Shown here: positions 1 to 12,000 of the stretch, piece by piece
Layout: each line of letters begins with the position of its first letter
How positions within the stretch are numbered: position 1 is the first letter of the stretch
Assembly: GCF_000002075.1 (NCBI RefSeq)
Contig: NW_004797415.1
Span: 848,096-912,095, forward strand
Reading direction: 5' to 3'
Length of the DNA stretch: 64,000 bases
Origin: Aplysia californica
Taxonomy: Eukaryota > Mollusca > Gastropoda > Aplysiida > Aplysiidae
Notes under the pieces: generated by a model
Told to the model about the DNA's origin: nothing
The model's input: the letters and a program-made list of their open reading frames with translations, nothing else
Database searches by the model: none
Translations under genes and position numbers: made by a program

Positions 1-139
1 TAAGAAGCTTGTCAGACCCGGGCGGGCATGGCCGATCAACAAGAGTGAAAAATTGAAATCATTGATCACTCCCGTCGCGTCAAGAATCAGCCACTCATGT
101 GATCGCAAGATCTAAGCGTTGTGGAACTCTATGAAACGG

Positions 140-560
140 TCAATGTTTGTCGCAGACAGGGTCACATCGAGGTGGGAAACTGACATACGCGCTTGTTTTC
201 CCCAAACTTTGCATTCGCACATTACTCGCTGGGTGGGTATTGGGCAGTCAAGGCATATATATACAGCCTACAAATTCGCCCCAGGCGTCCAGGCGGGTAT
301 CACATTCACATCGAACGGTGAACACTCTTCATCATTGCAGCAGTTATCTCAAATTTGCTGCTTTGCAAGACAGACTAAATTTTAATTGGCTTGGTCATAA
401 CGTAATGGTGCGTAACGACAAATAAGGTAGGGGAACTCTGACAGAGATGGAAAGCTATACATTTTGGACAGGTAAAGTGGGGAGGGGCAACTGAATAAGC
501 GTAGATCTTAAAACTCACGATAGACTGAATTAGTGAACATGCCATGCCTCATCATGCCAC
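140..560 (+). repeat. Dispersed repeat, copy 1 (pair with 9240-9740)
   Basis: This stretch matches 9240-9740 in order and orientation: the cagacagggtcaca-like start, the 'gtgaacactcttc' section, 'tttgcaagacagact', 'cagagatggaaagct' and the end 'catgcctcatcat' all recur. No coding sense and no clear terminal repeats are seen. It is an interspersed repeat of unknown class. Confidence 0.6.
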
Positions 561-840
561 TTGGTATCAAGGTTAAAGATCACTCTGTTAGACTATTAGA
601 TTATTGCTTATTATCAATATATAAAAGGGCAAAAATAAATCCTGGATTGTTGGTCCCTATACTAGCATTATAATTAATTTGAATTACAAATGTATTTCCC
701 TGTAATTGTACTTTTATTTTATCTACCATCACAACAAAGATTGTCTGATCTTAGTGATCTTTTCTCACTCCTCCTTCCTGTTTTAACCACGTTGGCTCAT
801 TTTGATTCAGTCTTGTCCGCGAAGCCAGAGAGGACAGACG

Positions 841-1389
841 GGGGCTCTCGTGGCCTAGAGGTTAAGGTGTTGGCCTCTCATTCAAAGGTCCCTGGTTCGA
901 ATCTGGATAGCGACCAAAAACTTTTCTTCTCTAAAATTGTCTCCTTTCACCCCCTTTCCTGCTCTCTAGCAATGTTCTGTTGTCTGTTTTCTTTTCCACT
1001 TTCTGCCCCCGCCCCCTCACCTCCTTTGCCCCCTCCTCTGGGCTCCTAACTCTTTCTGCAGCCTTTCTACTGCTACTCCTTTTCATGGCTCCTCCTTACT
1101 GCTGTATTTCTGCCACATCCCTGATTTTCTGGTAGGAAAGATCTACACCTAGCCTTCTCGGACAAGGGCGAAAAATCTCAGAGGGCCCGTGTGCAAGTTG
1201 CGCACATTAAGATCCCTTGGTGGTCTAAAATCGATAAGAGTAGGCTTCGGCCGCCACCCAGGCAAAATTCAAAATTTCCTACCAACTGAAAATGATTATA
1301 TAGTGTGCCCCGTGCGCTCGTATGAGCTTATACAGTTGAGAGCGCCGTAAAACACTTTACAAAAAACAAAACAAAACAAACAAACCAAA
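841..1389 (+). mobile_element. tRNA-derived SINE, full-length copy
   Basis: The 5' head is tRNA-like: an A-box-like TGGCCTAGAGG and a B-box-like GGTTCGAATCT lie about 40 bases apart, as in a pol III promoter. A long body and a 3' tail with 'gcgccgtaaaacactttac' and an A-rich end follow. The copy is flanked by an imperfect 10-base target duplication (AGGACAGACG before, AGGACAAACC after). The same family recurs at 29904-30420 (+), and on the - strand at 47548-47760, 49836-50012 and 51331-51796. Confidence 0.85.
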
Positions 1390-1714
1390 AGGACAAACCT
1401 CATATCATTTTCTTATATGTTAAATAAATCAACCTTCTTCATCAAGAAACAGTCTTTTATGCTTTTGCCTTTTTAATTACAATAGGCAGCCAACCTCAGT
1501 GCAACACGTTACACTCTTTGCTCGTCATATGTAATAAACCCACCCATTTTAGAGTGAATGGAAACCATTTTGATTAGCCTAGCGGTTGTGGATCACCGTG
1601 GATTCTCCCCTTGGTGCGTCGACTAAGATTTTCCTTGCTCCCGCGCACCGGGCTCTTATGCGGAGAGACTACTGACTGTAGGCCAACAGCTTTTTTGAAA
1701 ACACCCAAGCAAAG

Positions 1715-1790
1715 ATTCATGATTCATGACGAACCATGATCGCTGAAGAAGGCCATGTCGCAGATATGGCACGTAGATGATGGTAGATCT
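1715..1790 (+). mobile_element. LINE 3' end remnant
   Basis: The short stretch 'catgtcgcagatatggcacg..gatgatgg' resembles the 3' end of the LINE fragment at 56195-56656 (tgtctgccgcagatctggca, then gatgatggtgatgat). Only the tail is present. The rest of 1390-2160 shows nothing else I can name. Confidence 0.35.
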
Positions 1791-2159
1791 AGTCGAACAA
1801 AAGTTAATTTTGGCTTCTGCTCTTCATAAATCTAGTAGAAATATTTCTGAGATAACAGAGCGTTATGCGTTTACATTTTTCTTTCTTTCTATGATCATTC
1901 ATCGAACAGTGTGTAGCCTATGTAGGCTATTTGGTTAATTCTGGTATTTAGTTAGAGTATATCGAAACACCTGGAGATAAGGGCAGCTACTCGCGCCAAC
2001 TTTGTTATGATTGCTATCCTGATCACGATGAAAACAAGCAGAAAGAAGGGGTCACTGTATTGCTTGTTTCACTTTTAAAAATAAGTAAGAAGTCATGAGG
2101 CACCCACTGCTTTTCATTTTTTTTTATTTCGCCTTTTTCTCTCACCTATGTTTATGCAG

Positions 2160-2360
2160 AAGATCTAGATCTAGAATCTAGATCTAGATTCTTGCTGTTG
2201 CAGATCTTTTCCCCGTGTATAATTTGGCACAGTGGGCTGAGTGGGCGGGAGTGGAGGAGAGTCTGGCCTGGAGTCTGGAGACTCGGACTGCAGAGAGTGA
2301 GAGTGAGAGTCAGGAGGGTTCTTTACTTGAGACTAGATCCAGATCTAGATCTAGACTGCT
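2160..2360. repeat. TCTAGATC-rich patch
   Basis: The palindromic hexamers AGATCT and TCTAGA are packed here (agatctagatctagaatct and similar). The same patches occur near 8400-8480, 8850, 50720-50815, 62815-62915 and 63560-63630. No gene is seen. Confidence 0.6.
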
Positions 2361-2871
2361 TCTGGTGCTCTTGTGTAGTGTCCACTAAACAGTAACCCAA
2401 GTAAAAATAGGAGCAGCATCCACCACCAAACACCAACTTAGACTTAACTGCTTGTGTTATAATAGACATTCCTTCATAAATTAGGCCCTAGATTCTACTT
2501 ACTTTTTCCCTCTTACAGACAAGACCAAGGTCTCGGGGAGATCATGCAATTGTCGGAGGTGGGCCAGGTGTTTTGCTGTTTGGGGATTGTCATGTTGTTC
2601 ATCAGGAAGGAATCTTTGACTCCATTGATCCATCTTTTTCTAGGCCTTCCCTTTGCCTTGAAGTCATCGAATTACCATCGCATATAATATTATAGATTGT
2701 AGGCCTGTTGTGTCTCCATTCTCACACTTTTTATCTGTGGGTGGTTGGCAGGTGCTCTGGTGTGGTTTGCTTCTTCTTTCCTATCAGACATCTATCGTCC
2801 TTATCTCCCCTTCTTCATTTTTATTTTTGTTGCTCTCTTGTAACACCTAAATCTTCTGACGCTCCATGACC

Positions 2872-2912
2872 TAGTTGCGAGCGCCGTAAAACTTCTACTA
2901 AAAGTAACTAAC
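2872..2912 (+). repeat. SINE 3' tail remnant
   Basis: 'ttgcgagcgccgtaaaac' is the tail motif of the SINEs in this window, here without head or body. It may be a 5'-truncated copy. Confidence 0.4.
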
Positions 2913-2949
2913 TAAAAACATAAATTTTAAAATTGTTTCTTGATGTAGG

Positions 2950-3930
2950 CTACTGTATTTCTTGATTCTTGCTCAATTGAACGTCCACTCTATGTCTAAT
3001 GAGATGATGTCTTCTGAGTCTTTGTAATATCTGTCTTTTCTTGTGATTTTTCATATTTTTTAAGACATTTTATTTCATTTGCTGCTATTATGTTTTGCTG
3101 TGCTTTGTCGAGGGTCCAGGTTTGACGCTGATAGCAGAGATCAGTTGGTATAAAGATGAGTTGTTTCTATGAAGATGTGTTGATGGGAGAGGATGGGTAA
3201 TAGTTGTTACGTGATTGCATTTGCCTGTTGTACTCATGTTTCTATTTCTCTGTCCATTTTCCTATTTGATGTGAACAGGCTTCCATGGTATTTGATTTCT
3301 TGTACTACTTATTTTAGTTGTGTGTTGTTGATTCCATATTTCTTTTGTATGCTTTGTTCAGTAATTCAGTATGATGTTTTCTTGGAAGCTGTCCTGGTTT
3401 TGGTGTATAAGACTCTGGTCATCAGCGAAGAGCAGTTCTTATTGTTTTGAGTTGTTGTTTGCTTCATCTTGTGACATATCTTGTCCATGTTGAATATGAT
3501 GAGTAATGGTAATAGGACACAGCCTTGTCTGACACCTGATGTTACTTTGAACCAGTCAGTGTTCCCCTCGCTAAATCTTACACAACTCAAACTATTCTCA
3601 TTATATACACTTTGATGTTACTATACTAAGGAGTAGGTCTTTCACTCTTAATTCTTTCAAAGTCTGAAATAGCCTGCCCCTGTCGACTCGGTCAAATGCC
3701 TTCTCCCGATCCACAAACACCATGTCCAGGTCTCTGTTGTGTTTTATAGCTCAGACAGATACATGTTTCTCATTGTGAAGATGGCGTCTGTACATCCTTT
3801 TCCCTTTCTAAATCCAAACTGCGTGTTGCTGAGGTTTTTCTCTACCATGCATGTGTCTACATCCAAGTATTTTGATATGTATCTTTCCAACATGGTTGAG
3901 TAGAGTTATTCCTCTCTATGTACCATACTC
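2950..3930 (-). mobile_element. LINE reverse-transcriptase fragment (decayed)
   Basis: On the - strand, in several frames, I read typical non-LTR reverse-transcriptase motifs in the right order: RGITLLNHVGKI near 3920, QFGFRKGKGCTDAIF near 3800, DMVFVDREKAFD near 3710, SGVRQGCVLLPLL near 3520, GSLFTSNRKMDREIETR near 3270, and QTWTLDKA near 3110. The catalytic FADD region is no longer readable, and there are frameshifts and stops. The element lacks its 5' half (endonuclease). The related fragment at 56195-56656 keeps the C-terminal part of the same kind of protein. Confidence 0.8.
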
Positions 3931-3939
3931 TTTTTTGTT

Positions 3940-4820
3940 GTCTGTCTTTTTCTTATCTCACTCAGCCCTGGGGCCAAGGATACCTGGTCTGCTAGCTGTG
4001 CCTAGTGGTTTTAGATGTTTTTGTAACTTCTGGAAAAGTGCTAAATCGACTTCAATCGCTGTATTATTTCACACACACTTTGTTTAGTCATTACATGTAT
4101 GGAGCATTACCGTTTACAGAATTTGAAAATGTTTGATAGTCTGTGAGGTATTGCCATTTGAAAAAGGTCAGCAACATGCACTAAAAGTGGCTCGGATGAA
4201 AGACCATCTCATTTCCCACTTGGTTACTATGTGTTAAGTTATTTTCAATTGTAGGTCAAGAAAGCAACCTTTGCCCTTGTAATAGTTTGTTTCTGATAAA
4301 GAAATGGTCAGGGGTCATGTATAAAGTATAGTCTGTTCCTATTTGATGTGTGTTTATGTTATTAAGCGGTAGAAATTTCCATCCCAATACTGTCAGGTTC
4401 AGGACCCAGTGCTGATGTGCACAGCCCGACTATCTTGGGCTCTGGGCTAAGTGAGTTAATAAGTAGTACAGTACTGTTTTGCCATTTTTCAGGGTTTCGT
4501 GTTTGTTCCGTACATAAATAGCCACCCTTAACAACACCCTTTTCTTCTCACGGCGACCCGTGCACTGTTTATCAGCTATTTAGAAAAAGTGGATTTACTT
4601 AGAATGTGATGCATATATATGCATTTCTTTGAGGATAAATTTTTAGTGAACAAATTTATACAACAAGCGTGTATAGCAGTGTAAAATATGCATTCATGAG
4701 TATGTCAGGCTTGCTTCATGGTTGTTCTTTGATTTTTTAATTTTGAAAGGACCACTATGACCCACATAAGAAAAGTTACCTGAAGGAAACTACTCCCTCC
4801 CCTCCCTCCATCGTTCGAAG
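3940..4820. other. Non-coding stretch upstream of gene A
   Basis: No coding exon or named repeat is seen. The 5' untranslated part of gene A exon 1 must end at 4820. A possible acceptor (ttttgaaag before gacc, near 4750) suggests that a non-coding first exon could lie further upstream, but I cannot place the promoter. Confidence 0.3.
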
Positions 4821-4965
4821 ATGGAGAATGACATGAGTCCAGCTGTGGAACACCACCCTCAAGAGTCATCCCCAGATGGTCTGTTGGTGGTGGGTCGTAA
4901 GACTCCCTGTATCGTCAATCGTAAGCTCTTGCCCGTCAAAGGATTCTACTTCACATTTATGTCAG
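4821..4965 (+). CDS. Gene A coding exon 1
   Basis: Starts at ATG (MENDMSPAVEHH...) and ends in MS plus one base, donor gtatga (phase 1). It encodes the cytoplasmic N-terminus and the conserved NRKLLPVKGFYF lead-in to TM1. Gene B exon 1 has the matching NKKLLPVKSYYFMIMS. Confidence 0.88.
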
Positions 4966-5995
4966 GTATGATTCACCAGTCAAGAAGCTTGAAGAAGTGA
5001 TTCAGCTGTGCTTTGAAATGTAACTACCTTTTAAGTTTGTCAAGTATTTATTTTGATTTAATCTCATTTACCATATGGGTCTGTGTCCACAATTAAAGCC
5101 TACCTGAACCCTTCTGCGCACTGAACACATTTTTCAGCATGCGTTTGGGTAAATTTGATATTGAAACCAAGGAATCTTAAGTGCATAGATCCTGTAAGCT
5201 TAGGGAATCAGGGCTCACAGGTTTAAAAAAGCTTGTTTAGCTTAATTGTATTTGTATAGAATCTCTTACTCTTTGAATTATGTAAATGCCTTATTAGTTC
5301 GGCTTCCATGTTATTGTCTTCAATGGAAGCAAACTGTTTAACAATAATTCATTTTTTGTAGCTTACTATGAGTCGGCAACAACTTCTACTAACTTGTTGT
5401 ACTATCTACGCTCCTCAGCTGTGGGAGTCTTGCTGCCATTTATTGGACTCTACATGCGGCACTTAGGACTGAGTTTCCATGAGACAGGGATCATATATGG
5501 GATCATGCCGTTTGTCAGTTTCTTTGTGCGACCAGCTATTGGGGCTCTGGCTGACAAACTGAAACGTCACAAAGCAGTACTTATCCTTACAACCATTTTA
5601 ACAGGTATATATGTTGAATTCTTTTGTCTTGACAAGACCTAAAAATGTATGCATATTATTCCCATCAAACCTCGTTATACTGTCAACCTTGGGACATTCA
5701 TGAAGTTGAAGGTAAAGAGGAAGTGGAGCTGTTGGTATAATGAGGGGTGGGGTGGGGTGGGGGTGGGGGCGCTAATGCTGATCTCTGTTAAATAGCCCTT
5801 ACTGCCCAACGTTAAGGGATATGATTCTGCTGTGTAATCTGTCTTTGAAAATTGTATTTTTTGGTGAATTACAATTACACATATTTAGAGCTGAGGGTGT
5901 TTTCTCTCTCTTTCTCTCTCTCTCTTTCCCTCCGTCTCCTTCTTTCTCTCTCTCTCTCTCACTCTCTCTCCTTTCTCTCTGTCTCTCTCTCTCTG

Positions 5996-6046
<51 letters not shown>

Positions 6047-9000
6047 GTTTATATGTTTGTGTGTGTTCAAATTCAAAGTGAAAATTGCATAAACTGCTGA
6101 ATCAGAGCCTAGCAGATGCATGGTGTCTGAAATTTTCAAGACAATGCAATGGTGGGGAGGTAGATGGGCATGGGTGGGGAAAGTGCGAATAAGCAACCAG
6201 CGCTCTCTCACAGAGTCATGTGTGGTAGAAGGAGAAATTATCACCAAGCAGTTACCGAGTGGGTGCTGTCTGTAGTGTGTACCACCGATGACCAGTTCGC
6301 TGTCGGTGGTGCGGGCAAATTACGTTAGTAAGGACCGTACAACTCAAGACAGTTGGTGGATGGCAGTTTAAAGAAGCAAGTAGTATCTTTCATGCGTTGG
6401 CAAAACGTTTGGGAAATGGTATTAGTGGAGTGGTCTTACAGGAGTAGTATAACCAGTTTGACTGTACTTTTGTTTATCAGACAGAAGAAATATATCTTAG
6501 AAAATTATGTGGTCGCTAATATGAAAGACCACTCCTTTTTTTTGTAAGTCTTACAATCATATATATCCCGAAATCAGTGAAAAGTTTTTGTACAAATACT
6601 TCTCATTAACAGTAGTTATGATTTCATCTGTTTCTTATCTTATATATTGCTCTAGCTCTTGAGGAGAGATATTAAAAGGAAAAAAAATATTTAAGTCTCA
6701 TATAAAGTCATCTGTGTGTGCTAATAGAAAGAGGGAAAATCAGAACAAGGGACAATTAAGACGTTTACAAAGTGCATGTCAATTTACAAGGATAGTGCAG
6801 GTGTAAGAATGGTGCCTTCTCTGACCTTTTCCAGAAATGTATTACTTCATCCAATCGTCATATTCTTTTGTCTTTTTTACAGGAATTTTTTACTTCGTCC
6901 TGGTGTTCGTCCCATCCCGTCCAGCCCCTCCCAGCCTTTCCATTAGCACGAGCATCCAGTGCAACACTCAGGACTCTTTTCTACAAGACTGTAGCGACGA
7001 GAATTCTCAGGGACAGTGCCAAGTAGGACTCAGTTACTTCAACAATGTGACGCACTTGCATAAGGGAAACAAGTCACGGACATGCACTTTTTCCTGTACA
7101 GTTGAAGATTCCTCTTTACCTCAGTTCCAAGCATGCTTCACCAATGAGACAGGGCCTTACAACAGTCTTCGCTGCAACGGCACTCTCACCCACAGTAGCC
7201 ATTTAAACTTTGCTGTCCAAGACTTGAAAGCCGTTCTAGCCAGCGAAATTCCCAGAGACAGATATCATGTGGATTCTGTCACATGTCGTGACTACGATCT
7301 GAAAGATGTCTTATTTCTAAAGGATTCAAAGCATGAAGCTAGGCAAATTCTTTGTGAGAGAGAATTATCATTGCAGTGTAAAGTCAGTTGTTCTCAGAAT
7401 TTGGATTGTAGTAAGGATTCATCTTTTGACAAAACTTTCTTTATTTTTTTCTTTCTTTTTCTACTCGCAAATATTCTTTTTGCCCCACTCTTCCCGATTT
7501 TGGATGCTGCAGCATATGAAAATTTAGGTGAAGATGGCCACCGATGGGGCCAGCAGCGACTGTTTGGGACTGTCGGCTTTGCCATTTTCGCAGTGACCTC
7601 GGCCTTCATCATGGACCTCAAGTCAGACAGTAAACACTTGGATTTCTCTGTGTCATTTTACCTCTTCTTGCCACTCTGTGCTGTCTCTTCCATCATCGGC
7701 AGCTGGATACACATGTCATCAGACATTGTGTAAGTATGATAACGAAAATGATGATAATTGTAATAATAGTAATAATACAATAATTTTAATAAAAGGAAGA
7801 AAAAAAAAGAAGTGGAATTGTTATTACAAGATATGGACCCGTGATACGAACGGTGATTTAGTGATAGGAAATCCCAAGATGTTTGTACCTGAATCATTGC
7901 CGTAAGACTTCTGTTGTAGACAACATTGTTGGTATATATGCGCCATCTGGAACTCCTTCCTGCTTGCATGTATTCTAATAAGAGTCTCTGAACCCCTCAT
8001 ATGTATAGGTACAGGTGTACTAACTTTGCCATTCTATGATTCTGGCAACAGAATGTGTTTCTCTCTTCTCTCCATCTTATGGCACTGCAATGTTCATAGA
8101 CGACACTTAATTCACAACTGTCATGTGTCCATAATCTCCGATCAACTTCAGTTTCACTAAAGGACTGTGCATTGCACGCTAAGGCCAATATCGGCCCATT
8201 CTTTCTTGGCCTAGCACGCTCAAGGTCTTCCTCCAGATTTTGACTATTAGAACGTTAATTCTGATTGATAGTCACCTTTCTCCGTTTATTCTCGCTTTCA
8301 ACTCTGTTTCATGGGGTTAAACAAACTCTACGTTTAGGGGACATCTTACTACATTATGAACTAAAATTCCATGGCCAACTCTACTCCGAACAGATCTCGA
8401 TCTAGATTCTCTTCTTTCTAACTACTCAAAATCTGTCTTGAATTTTGTGCTCCAAATACATCACGGATATAGATATCTAGATCGAGAGCCTTGCTCTATA
8501 AAAAGCTACACGGAAAATACGCTCCAACTTTTTAAAATGTCAATACAACGAAGTGAACATTATGCGGGTTTAAACGAACTCAACATGTTGGGGACATCAC
8601 TACACCAAATATATATAGAAAAAGTCAATACAATGAAGTTTGACCTAAAGTCCCCGTTGACACTGCGAAGCATACATCAAAATTGAGTTAGATATCGAGA
8701 ATCTAGACCTTGAAACAGTAGAAGCAGCTTTGTAAACACGAAGTAGAACTCTGTGGCGCACACACAGCAAAGCACAAAGGGCCTTTCTGTTCTTGCTAAC
8801 TACTCCAAATCAGTCTTGCACTCTGTGCTACTAATACATGTAGGGTATAGAGAGATCTAGATCTAGAGTCTTGCTCTATAAAAACTACTCGCCAAATTTT
8901 GAAAACATCAATACGCAACGAAGTAAACCTTTTGTGGGTTTAAACGAACTCAACATGTTGGGGACATCACTACACCAAATACAATGAAGTTTGGCCTGGA

Positions 9001-12000
9001 GTATCCATCGACACTGCGAAACACACATCCAAACAGAGTTGGATATAAATATTCTACATCAGGAAAAGTAGAAGCTCAAAAGTCATCCCAAAGATCCCAC
9101 CCTGGAGGACTAAATCCCACATATCAGATAATAATTTATGGAACAAATAACGCATGCGCTTGCAGCTGATTGACCAAGGAGCAAAAATTTTCAATCATTG
9201 TACTGGCTTTTTTCTCAAGAATACGATCGCATATCGGATGTAAATCTTGATGAGTGAGTGCGATGTTTGCCTCAGAGACAGGATCACACTGGTGTGTGAA
9301 TTCTTTGACTCATTTGTTTTCCCAAACATCACACTCACATTTGAGACCTCTGTCTGAACTATCATCACAAGATGGGTGGGTTGGGCCCACAAGGCTGCAT
9401 CAATTGGGCCCACAAGGCTACATCAGATGGGATCACATTGCACTGTGAACCCTTCGGTGCTTTTGTGTCCCCGACCATCGCACTTTTTTTTCAGCTCTGG
9501 GCCTGAATTTGCAAGACAGACTGGTGCCCATACTCAGAGACTGTCCATTTGCCTTTGCATAATATGGTCATCTGTTGGCACTGAGCTTGTGTTTCGTTCT
9601 TCAAATTTTAATTGAGCAATGAACTTGGTCAGAGATGGAAAGCTGAATTTTTGACAGTTGGGATTGACCTCGATCTTGAGACTCATGATCAAATTAGTAA
9701 AAATAGCATGTCTCATCAAATTAAGATGAAACCATTGTTGTGATTAGTTGTCAGGGTGAAGCTCTCTTTTCTGGCCACAAGATCTGTTAACCGAACCCTT
9801 TGAGCCCTAGCCATCGGTAGACCGGTGGCGCTTGGAACTGCCCATATACCTAGCCTTCGGTACACTGATGAACGAGACCTTATCTCCAACCCATCTAGCC
9901 TGGGACTAAATGCACACAGAAAAGGTTTACTACACAGGATGTTATTGATTATTTTGAAGATCTTTCTGAATTAGATGCTGGTAATGATGACGACTACCCT
10001 GAGTTGGATATGGAAAGTGATTCTGATGATCTTATATGGATGTTAATAAATTATCGCTCAAAAGCTCATGCAGAGAGGCACGATAACATCAGGAGGTCAG
10101 AGTTAAAAGGATTAATACTTACAGGCCACATCAGTTCATTTCAAAGTAAGAGGGGATCATTTAGTGATTTTGGGCCTGACCTTGAGTCACCGTGGATTTC
10201 CCCCCTGGTCAGTTATAGATTGAGTATCTCCATCTATCTGCTGGGATACTGTGTCTTGCTCAGCCCAGGTTGGCACTGACAGGTGTGGTTAAAGCAGCTT
10301 GAGTACTAAATGATCCAGATTGTATCAGGAGGGGTCATAAAACAGTACAATGAATCAGTCAATCAGTAAATAAATCGGTGGAGCTTTCAAGACGATGCAA
10401 GCAAGCCAGCATGAGTTTCTCAGCTTTGAGATGTATCTGATTTAATGCCGCTGAGGATAGATACCCGTTGAGAGCCTAACGCAAAAAATCGACAACAATG
10501 ATAATTGCAATCAAGTGCATTTGTCTCCCTTGCTGAGATTTGACAGTGGTCCCTTCCTCACCCCCTTTCTCCCTGGATTTGAATGTTGTTTTGATTTTTA
10601 TTTCCATGTTTGTTTGTTTTTACTTTTGAGGCTTCTTTAAAAAATTCAAAATTATATCTTTCCACAGATGCGGAAAATTCCTGAAGAATATTTGGAACGC
10701 CCTGAAGTACATGCAAGTCCTTGCCTTTCTCTTTTTGGTCACCTACTTTGGCATCCTGACTGGAGGCATTGAAGCCTTCCTGTTTGTGTTCCTCAATGGT
10801 CTTGGGAGTTCTCCGCTCTTGTTTGGTTTTGCACTGTTGGTGAACTGTAGTGCTGAGGTAAGTTGTTTAACCCTTTCTTGTTTTATAGGACAAAAACAAC
10901 AAGTCCCAGCTAAGGTCCATTTGGTCAAGGTTAAGCCCAGGGTCTGGGATCAGAATTCTGATGGTAAAGCTCTTTCACCCTTTGCTGCTGCGTGCAGAAG
11001 ACTTGATTCCATAACTATATTGGGAAGTTACTTTATTGAGTATCTCCGTCACTTCTTCTGGGACACTGTATCTCACTCAGCCCGGTTTGGCCTTGTCAAG
11101 CGGTTTGAAATAAACCTAGACCAAAATGATCTAACCTGTGTCAACGAAGGCTTACAAAATTTATAATCATTTATGTTTAATGTTAACACAATAGGTTGTA
11201 TCCAAGATAACCGTAACATTTTTAATATTAATACGTGTTTGTAGGGTTTACAGGGAGTGTGATGGATGTCTGTGCTCACAGGTGTATACATATATGATTT
11301 TCAAGAAATTGTAGCATAATCGTGAGATTGCAGATTTGGGAGTTCGAGGCTCAGCTCAGTCTCAGTTTGTGTCCTAGAGAAAGGCATTTTATATGATTTT
11401 TCCATTTGGCTTAGTCCTATGTGAGATGGGCATTAAATACTAAAATAGCGTTTCAGTATTGCATGGGGCATTTTTAAACCTATACAATTTTGCAGTTTGA
11501 CTGTGAAAAAGCAGTCCATACAATTTATTTTATTTTCTCTCTGTATTTTTGGGGTTTAAGATTTCCTTAGGTGACGATTTGCTGCGAAAGGCAATGAAGA
11601 CCTCCAAAAAGCTTTTTTTCCCCTTTACTTTATTTTTTAAGGTGCCCATGCTATGGATGTCTGGGTCTATCATCAAGCGGTTTGGCTATGTATGTTGTCT
11701 GTATCTGGTCCTGCTGTGCTACGCCGTGCGTCTTCTGGTCTACTCTGTGGTGGGCAACCCCTGGCTGGTGTTGCTTGTGGAACCTGTGCACTCAGTTACC
11801 TTTGGTTTGATGTACGCCTCGGCTTCCTCATATGCCAGCGTCATCGCCCCGCCTGGCATGTCGGCCACATTGCAAGGACTGCTGGGAGGCCTTCATTTTG
11901 GAATAGGTTTGTTTGTTGTTTTAGTTTGTTATTCTTAAAAGCATCTTTTGAGTTGCGTTGCGGTATGTATTATTTAATGATTAGGATCTCCCTTGTTACA

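Noticed and set aside
690-1049. Open frame of 119 codons
   Set aside because: It overlaps the tRNA-derived SINE and has no coding features.
5362-5418. The 57-base upstream part as the normal start of exon 2
   Set aside because: It was my first choice because of the strong acceptor. Gene B, the exon length of 186 and the TACTAAC placement all favour 5419. It is kept only as a possible alternative form.
5690-5745. Possible tiny TIR element (cctcgttatactgtcaacct ... ggtataatgagg)
   Set aside because: The arms are short and imperfect and no target duplication is visible. It could be a decayed relative of the 27675 type but is not convincing.
5885-6247. Arg/Glu-repeat protein on the - strand
   Set aside because: It is only the translation of the (CT)n microsatellite.
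10858-11166. Extension of gene A exon 4 past the donor
   Set aside because: The frame stays open into intron 4, but gtaagt at 10858 is a strong donor, gene B splices at the same codon, and the extension runs into a SINE fragment.
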